Numbered from the stretch's first letter, positions 11,299 to 22,165 are shown. The stretch is DNA of 64,000 nt from Gigaspora rosea (GCA_003550325.1 QKWP01000267.1:141379-205378), one strand, 5' to 3'. Made by a program: numbers and translations. The notes: generated by a model from the sequence alone, not told the origin.

Positions 11299-11334
11299 GT
11301 ATAATAATAGCGCCAAATTGCACAAGAATCCAAA
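11299..11334 (+). promoter_or_regulatory. Conserved upstream motif of the membrane-protein family (copy A)
   Basis: The core GCGCCAAATTGCACAAG, preceded by ATAATA and followed by a CCAAAT-like word, is closely matched at 14637-14668 (dead copy) and 20385-20420 (intact copy B). Distances to the start codons differ: about 560, 60 and 130 bases. Conservation amid drifted flanks suggests a regulatory site, but shared ancestry alone could explain it. Confidence 0.45.
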
Positions 11335-11875
11335 TCAATGCATTAGTCATTTAATTCCGAAATCTTCATACACGTATTTCCTTTTTTGATTATATATCTT
11401 TCATTTTGTTTTTTAATGCTATTACTTCTTATATCTTAACAATATTCAATGAATTATCAAAGAAGTCGCCGTGTAAAAAAGAAAAAAAAATAAGAAAAGA
11501 AAGTAAAAAGGAGAGAGAAAGAAACCAATAAACTAAACTTTGCTGCGTTCAATTAAAAATTATATAAAGATATAAAACACCAATTCTGGTTATCCGGAAT
11601 AAATCGGAATGACTAAAACCTTATTTCAAATATGCGAAAAAATAGCAATTTTTTTGTAAACATTATCAAGTTTCAAAAAAAAAGTATATGTCACATAACA
11701 AAATCCGCAGATTTCATGAAACTTTTATTTGCGGAATGAATTTTCCATCTGAGTACCGCAGGTTCCGCATATGGATGTTAAACAATGGATTGTACCTTCA
11801 TACGCAGCATACATAGTTATATAAACACAGTAATAATCTTGAATTTTTTTTTCTCAGATTTTTTCGACAAAAAAA
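11335..11875. other. 5' flank of membrane-protein gene A
   Basis: AT-rich leader region without a separate gene. Just before the ATG the text TTTTCGACAAAAAAA (11861-11875) is almost the same as at 20521-20535 before paralogue B, which supports both start-codon choices. Confidence 0.5.
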
Positions 11876-12734
11876 ATGAGCAACGACGTAAATGCCGAAA
11901 GGCTACCATTATTAGAACCATGGGAGGATCCAAATCCCATTAACTACAAAGAACAATGTATTTGTTGTTGGTTTTCAATAGCTATTATTGTAGTTTTATT
12001 TATAGCAGTAATTACAAGTAGTGGCATCTCATATCCGAATTTACCAACTGGTGTATCGGAAATTCCTCAAGAATATAGATTTAGGTATAAAGATATTTTG
12101 GAATATAATTATATTATTGAAGGTTATCCAACTGAATTTAATGGTGGAACTGATAATCAACCTGAGTTCATAAAATATGCTGAAATAGAAGTAGTTCGTA
12201 ATTGGACTGATAGAAATATTAATGTCATAGAATTTAGACATTATCCAAATGACACTGTTTTCTCTGTTTCAACTGTAACCTCTCAGATCGAAAGTCATGA
12301 AGCAGACATTTTATTTACTGCTGCTAATGATGCTGATTTAGGATTAGAATCCTGTGAATATCGAATTAATTGGGCTTGGTATTTTAGTGGTTATATTCGA
12401 AGACGATGTGAAAATAATAATGAAACTGATTTCAAAAAAGTCTCTATTTTTAGAGGGCACCCTGCTTGGGGTTTGACTTTCTTATCTGTAGATGAGAAGA
12501 TTAATTATGGTTATAGCACCAGAGCAGATTTTTGGGATTTATTTGTTAGGTACATTTCGAATTATCTTTATTTGATTGTTTTAATTAATAATATTCGATG
12601 CTAAATCTAATACTTTGTTAATTTGTTCAAAAATTAGAAATATATTTGTTGATCAGGCTGCTCCTTTCCCTCCGATTATACCCGCCATTTATATTGCTTG
12701 TTATAATTATTTGGGACGTATAGAGAATAAGTGA
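11876..12734 (+). CDS. Single-pass membrane protein of unknown function, paralogue A
   Basis: Two exons, 11876-12549 and 12638-12734, separated by an 88-bp GT-AG intron; the splice restores an Arg codon and gives 256 residues. Without splicing the protein would end in intron-encoded residues, whereas the spliced C-terminus (AAPFPPIIPAIY) matches paralogue B. The N-terminal tail (1-30) is hydrophilic and holds ERLPLL, which fits the acidic dileucine sorting signal [DE]xxxL[LI], and a cysteine cluster CICC that could be palmitoylated. A hydrophobic segment at about 32-49 is the only membrane span. The rest would be lumenal or extracellular: it has N-glycosylation sequons (NWT, NDT, NET) and two conserved cysteines (SCEYR, RRRCE) able to form a disulfide. 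I recognise no family and infer no activity. The start shares its 5' context with paralogue B. Dead copy at 14715, intact copy at 20536. Confidence 0.8.
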
Positions 12735-12850
12735 AAAAAAGGAAATAAATGATCAAGCCTCGGACGAGCTTAATAACTTAGATATATTAGTGGAGAATTA
12801 TAAATCGATATCATTACTAATTTAGTTGCTTATGAATTAATTTCATCAGC
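12735..12850 (+). other. Conserved 3' block of the membrane-protein duplication (copy A)
   Basis: Sequence right after the stop codon, including CCTCGGACGAG, TTAATAAC and GATATATTAGTGG, aligns by eye with 15370-15460 and 21895-21990 downstream of the other two copies. It is probably part of the original 3' untranslated region. Confidence 0.55.
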
Positions 12851-13390
12851 AAGTACATTTTTTATAAATTTATGCCGCTCTGTAAAATTATAAATGTTAT
12901 CTAAAAACTTTATATAGATTTATAAACCAATGTAGATTCATATAGTCAGAATTTTTATATATAAATTAATATAATATTCATATATAAATTTACTTATTAT
13001 AATAATAATTTGATTTACTTACGTAGCTATTTCTTAAAAATGACAAAGATAATCAGTGCTCGAAGTACTAAGTAAAAATTTTCAGCATACTAAAAACCGC
13101 CCACTTTAAACTTTATAATCTAATTTAACATAAATGTTTAAGATAGTATGTAAACATATATAGATTTACATAAACAACTATGTAAATCTACTAAATTTAT
13201 AATTCATTGGTAACATTTTTCATAATGCAGAATGTTCTATATTTTATTAATAAAAATATAAAAAATCCTTCATAATGCAAAATTTTGTTAATATATTATA
13301 ACTTTTAGATTAAATAAACTTCCTCAGAACTCAAATAAACATTATTTTGATATATACTTATATTTTAAATGAGTTTATTTAAAGCCAAAA
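12851..13390. other. AT-rich intergenic DNA
   Basis: No gene seen. Stretches near 12890-12990 and 13130-13210 contain partly complementary TATATAGATTTA/TAAATCTA words and may be a decayed inverted repeat, but the ends are not clear. Confidence 0.35.
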
Positions 13391-13610
13391 ATTATTATCT
13401 ACCGAATTGGCGCGTAATAACGCGCATTTCGAAACACGCCTTTTTTTTGAAAATTGCATTTTTGACTCGAAATAACGCACATGCGCGTCCCGAAATAACG
13501 CCCACTTATATAAACAGATCATATACTGAATTGACCGACCCAAATTTATCAAAATTATTCGAAATATTGCACATGCACGTCCTGAAATAACGCCAATACG
13601 GTAATAATTA
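13391..13610. mobile_element. AATAACGC-family inverted-repeat element
   Basis: The left end reads ATTATCTACCGAATTGGCG and the right end, complemented, ATTACCGTATTGGCG. Inside, words such as AAATAACGC and CGCGCATTTCG repeat in both orientations (for example 13418, 13468, 13490, 13585). Similar AATAACGC-rich pieces occur at 29913-30029 and 31972-32137. An open frame across it is only a by-product. Confidence 0.6.
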
Positions 13611-14601
13611 ATTCCAATTTTTTATTTATTTAAAATATAAGATATATTTATATTATTTAAACTCAAACTAATTTGCAAATTTTGAATCAAATCCAAACCA
13701 AACTCAAATTTAACTAAAGTTTGATTTGATTTGAGTTTGTAGGAACCCTACGGTCCAAGAACCAAGAATTCTACTGTCATTAGGATCATTGGAGCATATC
13801 GCTAGATGGTCTTTATTATATAATAATTCACTTCACTACTTTACAGATACATGAAGTAAATGGTTATCTATACATTACAAATAGCCTTGGGGCTTTGCTA
13901 CTACAATTAGAATCTCTAAGCAATATGACTATTTAAAGTATTGAGGGGGGATCTATGACTAAGGATGAGACATTTTTATATGATTATGACTTTAGCTCCC
14001 ACCAATTGAATATCAGAGGCGTCTTACTATTGTGCATTAAACCCGAATTGGCATTTATTGAATTCCTTTTCTTGATCAATGGGCTTTTCAAGCTACCCCA
14101 GTATATCCATAACTCGTACAGGAGGGTCACCAAAATTCTGTGTCGGGATACGTCGGAGTGCATCGGGATCATGGTCGACTGGGTCGGAATTAATCAAATT
14201 TGCCCCAAGATCATAAAAAATTTTACTAATGAAATCATATCCATTCATTAAGTAAAAATTTAATTTTGCTATAGAATCTGCTAACAACTAGGTCTAAACA
14301 CCGACCTAGATCCGACGCATCCGACCTGGAATTTTCTTGTAAAATTCGTATAAAACTATGAATGATCGTTGCAGATGCACCAATCAGATTTCTTCTAACA
14401 ACGACTCTCTATGAAACAGTCTACTGCGCGCTAGCTGCAAAATTTTGGTATAAAAAAAAGCCTTATTTCAGTCATAACTATAACCCTAATATAAAGATTT
14501 ATTAATCATCAATTGGTGCATTGACGATCTTTCTTACTGGTACCGATTAATATGCTTGGATCATGTTTTTCGTTGCGACCGGGTCACGTTACCCCTTCAC
14601 A
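13611..14601. other. Intergenic region with repeat-like debris
   Basis: No convincing gene. The stretch 13650-13735 holds an inverted pair of CAAACTCAAA/TTTGAGTTTG words. An open frame at 13955-14251 has no domain I recognise and overlaps GTCGG/CCGAC-type motifs (14135-14185 and 14290-14330 in opposite orientation), so it is more likely transposon debris. A copy of the shared module (TCTATGAAAC, then TGCAAAATTTTGGTATA, then AACCCTAA) lies at 14408-14490. Confidence 0.4.
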
Positions 14602-14622
14602 ACGTACGTACGTACGTACGTA
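14602..14622. repeat. (ACGT)5 microsatellite
   Basis: Five uninterrupted ACGT units just upstream of the conserved promoter motif of the dead membrane-protein copy. Shorter versions occur at 1379, 2031, 7148, 10653 and 19756. Confidence 0.9.
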
Positions 14623-14636
14623 AATGATTCTTGATT

Positions 14637-14668
14637 GTATAGTAATAACGCCAAATTACACAAGGAAC
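14637..14668 (+). promoter_or_regulatory. Conserved upstream motif of the membrane-protein family (dead copy)
   Basis: AACGCCAAATTACACAAG preceded by AGTAAT; the same words occur upstream of both intact copies (11299-11334 and 20385-20420). It survives although the gene behind it is broken. Confidence 0.45.
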
Positions 14669-14714
14669 AAAATAATGTATTACACAGTACATCTGTACAC
14701 ACGTACAGTACAAA

Positions 14715-15043
14715 ATGAGCGATGACATAAATGCAGAAAGTCTGCCATTATTAGAAACAAAGGAAGATCCAAATCTCATTAACTACAAAGAACAATGTTG
14801 ATATTTTTTATTTTCAATAACTATGATCATAATTTTGTTTATAGCAATAATTATCAATAATTCTCATATTCAAATTTATCTACTGACAAATCCAATATTC
14901 CTAATGAATATAGATTAAGATATAAAAGTCTTTGGGAATATAATTATATTATTGAAGGTTATCAAACTAATAATCAACAATCCGAGTTAATAAAATATGC
15001 TGAAAGAGTAGTTCCTTATTGGACTTATGGAAATTTCAATGTT
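14715..15043 (+). pseudogene. Truncated third copy of the single-pass membrane protein
   Basis: The first 28 codons match the intact paralogues closely (starting MSDDINAESLPLLETKEDPN), then a TGA at 14799-14801 replaces one of the Cys codons of the conserved cluster. Homology continues behind the stop through the membrane span and the Y-N-Y-I-I-E-G-Y motif, with a small deletion of the P-T-E-F-N-G segment, and ends abruptly at 15043 after the codons for G-N-F-N-V. There an inverted-repeat family sequence begins (AGGCCACGCAAAGTTGATTT). The second half of the gene and its last exon are missing, but downstream homology to copy B resumes at about 15225. It is therefore a dead copy, more similar to paralogue B (20536) than to A. 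Confidence 0.85.
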
Positions 15044-15222
15044 AGGCCACGCAAAGTTGATTTTTCGTTTTGCATTACCCGCCGTCCCATTTTTTCAATT
15101 TTTTCAATTTTATTTTATTTTTTTTTTTTTTAGATCCCAATTGTGCCAATTGTTCGATTTTTGACATCTATTTTTTCTCACAACGTTAATAATTGAATGA
15201 ATTCTAAGTGTGGCAAAAAATT
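15044..15222 (+). mobile_element. GGCCATGCAAAGTT-family element fragment
   Basis: Starts exactly where the pseudogene breaks off: AGGCCACGCAAAGTTGATTT, then TTCGTTTTGCAT, a T-rich tract and TGTGCCAATTGTTCGATTTT, as in the copies at 4656 and 25730. The matching right end is not visible, so the insertion is partial or was followed by a deletion. Confidence 0.6.
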
Positions 15223-15224
15223 TA

Positions 15225-15640
15225 TTCCAATGGATCATATTAAAGTTGATATATATGTGGGAGTTTTAATATAATTATATTTTGTTTTATAGTTTCGGTG
15301 ATATTAACGAAATTGATATTAACGAGGGTAAGTGTATATATGACTTTGGTGAAAAGGAAAAAGACAATGTATTTCCTCGAACGAACTTAATGGTTCGATA
15401 TATCAGTAGGGTAGAATGAAACGACGCCATCACTAATCAGCTGACTTGAGAATCAATTGGATGTGAAACGGAGAATATGTAATTTTTTAATAAAGTTATA
15501 TCGACAAATGTGATGAAAATAAAATGTATCATTTAATATATTTTGAAATTCTTGTGCCTTCTATGAATATTTATCTAGCTTTAAATAGTGATTCTCTTTC
15601 AGATTTACGATTAATCTCTTAATCGTAGATTTAAACCAAA
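15225..15640 (+). other. Conserved 3' block of the membrane-protein duplication (dead copy)
   Basis: About 400 bases align by eye, at high identity, with 21765-22160 downstream of paralogue B; shared words include CCTCGAACGAA, GGTTCGATATATCAGTAGG and AATTGGATGTGAAACGGAGA. No open frame is conserved between the copies, so I take it as former untranslated or flanking DNA. Confidence 0.65.
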
Positions 15641-16100
15641 CAGGATAAAAGAAGAAGTGGAATCTGTCCATAAAAATTGCATTTTACAACTATTCACTAA
15701 GTTTGAAAGAAACTTTTAGCTTTTCATTACGTTCTCAGTGCAATAGTATGTTATTGAGGTTGTTTCAAAGGCAAATAATCTAAAACAATATCAAATTCTG
15801 TGAAATCTAAAGCAATATCATATTCTGTGATTTCAACTACTAAGAGTTCTTTAGAGCTTGAATCTTATGATCTTGCTGTCCTCGCTAATAATAAGTTCGA
15901 ATAAAAAGATGAGTAGAAATTTACGAAAAAAGATTATAGTCAAAACAAATTTAATGATTACAGGATTATGAACATAGTAATAATGAGTTTTTTTATAATG
16001 AGGAGAATGAATATGAAAACAATTTTTATTATGATATATATATATATATAAATATTATAACCAACTATATATAAATTGTTAGAATCTTGAGAAAACGATG
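15641..16100 (+). pseudogene. Possible remnant of an unidentified protein gene
   Basis: Two short stretches read like protein: codons at 15836-15900 (TTKSSLELESYDLAVLANN) and at 15961-16035 (QDYEHSNNEFFYNEENEYEN), in different frames and interrupted by stops. The acidic, Asn-rich composition could also arise from low-complexity AT-rich DNA. I cannot name a family. Confidence 0.25.
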
Positions 16101-17270
16101 CCTCAGATAATGATATTAATATGAATTGTAAAAATAATAATTTTGCCCCTAAAGCTTCATATTATTACCAAGTAAAATTATTAATAGCAAAATATATCTT
16201 TAGATATCTATAAAAAAAATCACTATCTAATTTAAACTAACATTGTTTGAATGAACATAGTGCTAAAGAAAATCTTATTGAAAGTATGTTTATAAAATTT
16301 TCAATTTGGGTATCTTAAATTGTAAGAAAAAATTATATAATAAATTCTAAAAAATATAAACAATATTATTTTTATTTTTTATATAAAGAATAAAATGATA
16401 GATAGCATCACCAACTAAACTACCTACACATCTATTATTTGAATACAAAAATCAGTCAAAAGTAGATAATTATTAATATTATTTTTAGCATTATCTCTAG
16501 TATCATTACAAGTACCTTTATCTTTTTATCATCTTTAGCATTATTTCAAGTACCTTTAGCACCATTACAAGTATCTTTGTCTTTAGTATTATTACAAGTA
16601 CCCTATTCTGATTTAATACAATATTCTAATTTTTACAAAAGTCAATCTGTCTAAAACGTATTATTTTTTATCTTTATTAATATCATAGTTTTTTTACAAA
16701 TTTATGAAACATTTTTCAATTACTTATTTGACCACCACTACAAGCAATTATTAAATCTATACTTAAATATTTTTAAAATACATAGATAAATATGAAGGTA
16801 CTAAAGACTATTAACAAGAATTTTTACCAAAATTTGAACAGCAAAAATTACTATATGATTGCTTCCAAAATAATAATTTTAAAGAAAAATGTGATATAAA
16901 TAATGCTAAAAATTACAATTAAAATTTTTATATCAAATAATACATTATTTGTTGAGAAAACATTTACTTATAGTCTGCTAAAGTAAAAAAAAAAAACTAC
17001 TAGATTGTGAAGAGGTAATTTGAGAACATTCAATTAATAATGATATTTAGTATATTATATATTATATAATACATATAGAAACGATAATAAAAATAATATA
17101 TACTGTATATGAGATGTACAATATTTACGAGAACTACGATTCTACTAGGTCTACGATTTTTCTTGGCATTTTCGTGACTAATCCGGCTAATAGGAATTTA
17201 GGACAGTTCTTGGGTCTAACAGAACTAAGATTTGTAGTGCGTCTCCTGTAAAGGTAAATAAAAGTTTCAC
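16101..17270. other. Low-complexity AT-rich region
   Basis: No gene seen. TA dinucleotide repeat just before it at 16035-16052. A short imperfect tandem repeat with the word CATTACAAGTACCTTT occurs at about 16495-16612, and another TA-rich block at 17050-17105. Confidence 0.5.
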
Positions 17271-17272
17271 TA

Positions 17273-17482
17273 AGCCGTTCAAAATTGATTAGTTGGTTAA
17301 TGTCGTCCTCCTCTTAGTTAACTTCTCCCCTCGAAATTAAACAAACTAACCACAACATAGCAAAAACTTGATTAATCATGTGATTAAATTGATTTTAATT
17401 AAATATTCTTGGGAACATATTTGTTTGCTTAAATCTCCCCAAAAATGTTGATGTTAACCAACTAATCAACTTTGAACGGCCT
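17273..17482. mobile_element. MITE with TA duplication, about 210 bp
   Basis: The left end AGCCGTTCAAAATTGATTAG, continuing TTGGTTAA, is matched by the right end, complemented GGCCGTTCAAAGTTGATTAG then TTGGTTAA. TA lies on both sides (17271-17272, 17483-17484), consistent with a Tc1/mariner-type target. No coding sequence. Confidence 0.75.
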
Positions 17483-17484
17483 AA

Positions 17485-18925
17485 TCCTACAATAACGCAT
17501 ACTAGAAACGTTAATGAAGTGGTTTACAGTAACTAGACGTTGTTTCTACAAAATTGACAAGACGTAGGATCGATTTTCCGTTCACGTGATTTTCAACATC
17601 GTCAAACAATTTATGTGGGAGTTTTGGTTTGGGTAAGAGCTATAGTATGGCAAAATTGCACGTGGAAAAAGTTTGCTAGGTTAAAAAGCGATTTACTAGG
17701 TAAATTTGAAATAATGGTGATTTTTTGCAAAGCGAGCGTTTATAACTAACATGTAGAACTATAGTTAACCAAAGAGATAGTCATAGATAAGTAAAATGCG
17801 TGGATTTAATAGATGGCGTTATAATTTTATTAGCTATTATATTATTTTAAGCCGAGGACATTAAAGACATTATATTTCTTCCTTTCTCCACATCCCTTAT
17901 ATATCTTTCGTTATTTAGTAGTTTAAATTTAAAACTTTTCCTAGTGATCACTACTGATGGTTACTAACTCTTCTTAACTTTCTTGAGTGACTTAACGTTG
18001 GTTAGTAAACAATTCCAATAGTTCGAAGTTCGTAACCAACGGTTGACCCAATGTGGCTTACAACTCGAAAGTTACACATCTTTCCATATCGAGCATAACA
18101 ACGTGTACCAATGCTTGCATATTATTGGACAGCAAGTTTAAAATGATTTTTATAGAATTCAGTATAGCGCAGACCAAATTTTTTAAAACTACAGAACTAT
18201 ACATACCAATCAGCTGTAATTCCTTGCCCTAATGTACAATATATAACACCAGACCAGTATCGGTATAGTATAGATTTAAAAAATTTCTTTTGCACAATTT
18301 AGATAAATCACGCCATTTTTTTAAAAAAAAATTGATTACAAATGCATAGTATATTTAAAATTGAGAAGCCAGGCACAGCCACTTGTTTAATAAAATGTGA
18401 TAGAAACTTGTAATCTTTTATAATACAAAACAAGTCTTTTCCATTCTTTAATCACATTCAGTCATTTATCGTCATAAATCAATATATTAATTTTCTCATT
18501 CACACGTACTAATTTTTATCGTTTTTAGCGAAATAATATTAACCAATTCGTCATTCTAGAATTTCTTCAACTTTTTGTCAGACGATTTGTACTTTTACTG
18601 AACAAAGTAACGAATATTAAAATACTTGTTTCCTTTTTTTATTAATGATCCAAAAATAATAGATCTATGTGTGAAGAATATACCTTCGTATAGGATAACC
18701 TTTTTATGACCAATTTTGAGGAAATATATCCATTTACACAGCAAAATTTTTTTTCTTTAGATAAAAGATTTAAATATATTTCATACTTCGCGTTTTAAAA
18801 GCATCAATTAAATGCCAAACATATCATTTATTCATGAATTCACATTCCTGGTTATGCGCAACAACATAACGTCATCTTATTGAACCTTTAATTATTTGAT
18901 CGAACATGTGATCGTATGTTCGTAA
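17485..18925. other. Intergenic DNA, nothing recognised
   Basis: About 1.4 kb with no open frame, RNA gene or structured repeat that I can support. Confidence 0.4.
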
Positions 18926-19055
18926 TTGTGATGCCTTAGAAATCGTCCCACTGATTTCCCATTGATGTCCCAATGAAGTTACATCTTAAGCCGTAGCTAA
19001 CTAATGAATATGTCGTAACTAGTTACGGTAATCGTTTGGACGAATGGCATCACTG
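18926..19055. mobile_element. Small inverted-repeat element, possibly hAT-like
   Basis: Left end TTGTGATGCCTTAGAAATCG and right end, complemented CAGTGATGCCATTCGTCC, are similar. The flanks GTTCGTAA and GTACGTAG agree at six of eight positions, which could be a decayed 8-bp duplication. Confidence 0.4.
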
Positions 19056-19269
19056 GTACGTAGATACATGAAATTTTTGCGCGATGTTGGGGTAGTTTCA
19101 TAAAATCTCAATGTCTATAGTCATCATTAGATCATGTCAGAAATTATTAAAGGAAATAAGAAGATCGATAAACATATTTGTACCTAATACTATAAATACA
19201 CATTCTAATGCAGCATATTACGTGATCGATAATTGTCGGAGATAAACTGTGCATAACATAATTATTCTC

Positions 19270-19388
19270 TCAATATAGATGCAGGCTTATTACATCATTA
19301 GTTACGACTCAATTGTCTTTGTATAACCCGATTTTTTTATATAAAACGTAACTAAGTGATGTCATAAATCTGCATCTATATCTCCCAA
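19270..19388. repeat. Inverted repeat, about 120 bp
   Basis: CAATATAGATGCAGGCTTAT and AACATC-type text near 19275-19305 pair with the complement at 19348-19385 (GTAACTAAGTGATG, then AAATCTGCATCTATAT), with a short central spacer. It resembles a small MITE. Confidence 0.55.
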
Positions 19389-20384
19389 TCAATAGTGATA
19401 ATAATACCATATGACGAAGAAAATTTTTAGTATCTTTGCCGAAGTTAATTGAAATGATTAATAAAGTTATAACATTAACACCTTCGATAGTGATAATGCT
19501 AGTAATAAACAGAAAGATTGAATTTGGAGTGTTAATTTTGGCTTGATATTCATGAATAATTCTACAAATATTCCTTTATTAATAAACTTTAGACATATTT
19601 AAAAGGCTTGAAATATTGAATTTGTGTGTTATATATTTAACTAACGGTTCAGCGTACCGATACGTATGTCTCCGAATAACCTTATTAAAATAGCCTATTT
19701 GCAAATTAGGAAATTCAAGTAATGACATCTACGGTGTTCTGTGCATACCGCTACATACGTACGTACGAAATCAAGACATTGACATATACGTGTTTAATTA
19801 CTTAATATCATAGTTCTTCAGGGGTAGGACCGATACAATGAAAAAATAGTTCTGTACTTACTTATAGGTTTCACTCTAACACTCAGCAGTAAATGAAGTG
19901 CTTGTGATAATTATAGGAAAGAATCAATTATTCGCCTATTGTAAAAATAACTTTATCTTACTGCAGATTTAATGAAATTAAAAGAAAATTAAATAAGTAA
20001 AATTAAGTAAAATGTAATTTGAATAAGAAATCAAGCTTTGTATTCGAAGACTATCATGAACCCTACAGGAATAATTTATCAAGGAACAATGTGAAATTGG
20101 ACTTAGCCACAGAATAATTAATCCTTTTGCATGCATTACAGCATTAGCTGTTAATTTTAGGCAGCCATTTGCAAGCACGCCATAATTCGAATTTCTCATG
20201 TTAATTAAAATTTACGTAGATCACTTATATGCGCCACAATGCAATTTTAAATAAAACCCAAAAGGGATAGTCTGAACTGATTATCGTTATTTTTGTTTTT
20301 TTAATCCGTAATTTTCTTAGAATGACGAAATGTCTCATTAGTATCAATATTAAATATACGTAAATGATTCATTAAGACATTGAT
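19389..20384. other. Upstream region of membrane-protein gene B
   Basis: No gene seen. It contains a TACGTACGTACG run (19756-19767). From about 20225 to 20345 it aligns with 10920-11045 upstream of paralogue A, including TATATGCGCCA and AGAATGACGAAATGTCTC. Confidence 0.5.
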
Positions 20385-20420
20385 TATATAACAATAACGC
20401 CAAATTACACAAAGATCCCA
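20385..20420 (+). promoter_or_regulatory. Conserved upstream motif of the membrane-protein family (copy B)
   Basis: AACGCCAAATTACACAAAG preceded by ATAACAAT, matching copies at 11299-11334 and 14637-14668. It lies about 130 bases before the start codon. Confidence 0.45.
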
Positions 20421-20535
20421 AGTAATGTATTACAGTACATCTGTACGCACGTACAATATAGTACATACCGATACGTAATCAATATAAATAATAAATCTCA
20501 ATTTTCTTTTTCCACGATTTCTTTCGACAAAAAAA

Positions 20536-21413
20536 ATGAACGATGACATAAATGCAGAAAGGCTACCATTATTAGAAACAGAGGAAGATCAAAATCCCAT
20601 TAACTACAAAGAACAATGTTGCTGTTGTTTATTTTCAATAATTATGGTCATAATTTTATTTATAGTAATAATTACTAGTAATAGTTTCTCATATTCAAAT
20701 TTATCTACTGACAAATCAATTATTCCTAATGAGTATAAATTAAGATATAAAAGTTTTTGGGAATATAATTATATTATTGAAGGTTATCCAACTGAATTTA
20801 ATGGTCAAACTAATAATCAACAATCAGAATTCATAAAATATGCTGAAATAGTAGTTCCTTATTGGACTTATGGAAATTTCAATGTTGTAGAATTTAGACA
20901 TGATCCAAATGGCACTATATTCCCTGTTTCAACTGCAACTTCTAAGATCGATGCATATCTTACAAATGAAGTTGAAATTTTATTTACTGCTACTAATGTC
21001 GCTGATTTGGGATTAGAATCTTGTGAATATCGAATTTCTTGGACTTGGATGTTTAATGGTTATATTCGAAGACGATGTGAAAAAAATAACGAATCAGTTT
21101 TCAAACAAGTCGCTTTTTTTAAAGGACATCCTGCTTGGGGTTTGACTTTTTTATCCGTAGATGAGAATATAAATTATGGTTATAGCACTAGATCGGCTTT
21201 TTTTTGGGATTTATATGTGAGGTATGTTTCGAATTATCTTTATTTGTAGATGTTAATTTAATACTTTTGTTAACTTGTTCAAAATATAGGGATGTATTCA
21301 TTGATCCAATTGCACCGTTTCCTCCGATTATACCCTCTCTTTATACTGCTTATTATGATTACTTGGAACGGATTAGGCAAAGACATAGTAATAAACGTGA
21401 TGATTCTAAATAA
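20536..21413 (+). CDS. Single-pass membrane protein of unknown function, paralogue B
   Basis: Exon 1 is 20536-21221 and exon 2 is 21290-21413, with a 68-bp GT-AG intron (GTATGTTT at the donor, AATATAG at the acceptor); splicing gives 269 residues. The layout is the same as in paralogue A: an N-terminal tail with ERLPLL (acidic dileucine pattern), a CCCC cluster at 28-31, one hydrophobic span at about 32-48, and a long lumenal or extracellular part with sequons (NLS, NGT, NES) and conserved cysteines in SCEYR and RRRCE. Well-conserved blocks include EYNYIIEGYPTEFNG, GHPAWGLTFLSVDE and the C-terminal PFPPIIP. The tail after that is charged (RQRHSNKRDDSK) and longer than in A. The ATG is supported by the shared TTTCGACAAAAAAA leader. 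I do not recognise the family; type II topology is inferred. Confidence 0.85.
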
Positions 21414-21754
21414 GACTAGATATTCTCGTTTTTTATTGTCGTCATTTATTGGGTTATTGATTGTTAAGTACTTAACTAGTTTTACCCTTTAATTCTTCAT
21501 TAAGTACATTCATTCATTTGTATTAATGTTGTTTCATCTAAGCCTGTAATTAAACTGCGTATACGCTCATTTTAGTCGAAATTTATATTTTGAATTATCA
21601 ATAATTTGAACCTAGACAATCTTTATTTTTTTTCTAATTAATAATGTGTACAATTTGGTCTCTTTGTTACGAGATAAATTGTACACAGTACACTTGACCT
21701 TCGTTAATATCAATCCTTTTGAATTGATTTTAAATTCACATTGATAACGATATT
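21414..21754. other. 3' flank of membrane-protein gene B
   Basis: AT-rich with a pair of complementary TGTACAATTT/AAATTGTACA words near 21647 and 21679 that could form a hairpin (stem about 10 bases). No other gene; the open frame at 21292-21492 overlaps the true second exon in another frame. Confidence 0.4.
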
Positions 21755-22165
21755 AACAAGGGATCAGATTAAAGTTGATATATATGAGGGAATGTTCATA
21801 TATATTTTTTTATAGTTTTAGGTTGATATTAATGAAATTGATAGTAACGAGCGTCAAGTATATATGGATTTGGAGAAAAGGAAAAAGACATAAATGTCAT
21901 TCCTCGAACGAATTTAATGGTTCGATATATCAGTAGGTCATAATAAATCGATGTCATCACTAATCAGTTGACTTGAGAATCAATTGGATGTGAAACGGAG
22001 AATATGTTAATTTTTAATAAAGTAATATCGACATATGTGATGAAAATAATATGTATCGTCGAAATTCTTGTGCCTTCTATGAGTATTTATCTAGATTTAA
22101 AAAGTGATTCTCTTTCAGATTTCAGATTTATGATTAATCTCTTAATCATAGATTTATAAGCAAAG
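21755..22165 (+). other. Conserved 3' block of the membrane-protein duplication (copy B)
   Basis: Aligns with 15225-15640 over about 400 bases and, in part, with 12735-12850. It ends with a short hairpin, TTTATGATTAATCTC then TTAATCATAGATTTA, near 22128-22156, also present at 15600-15632 as TACGATTAATCTCTTAATCG. Confidence 0.6.

Noticed and set aside
13955..14251. 98-codon open frame on the + strand
   Set aside because: No family recognised, overlapping open frames in other frames and inverted GTCGG/CCGAC motifs suggest transposon debris.
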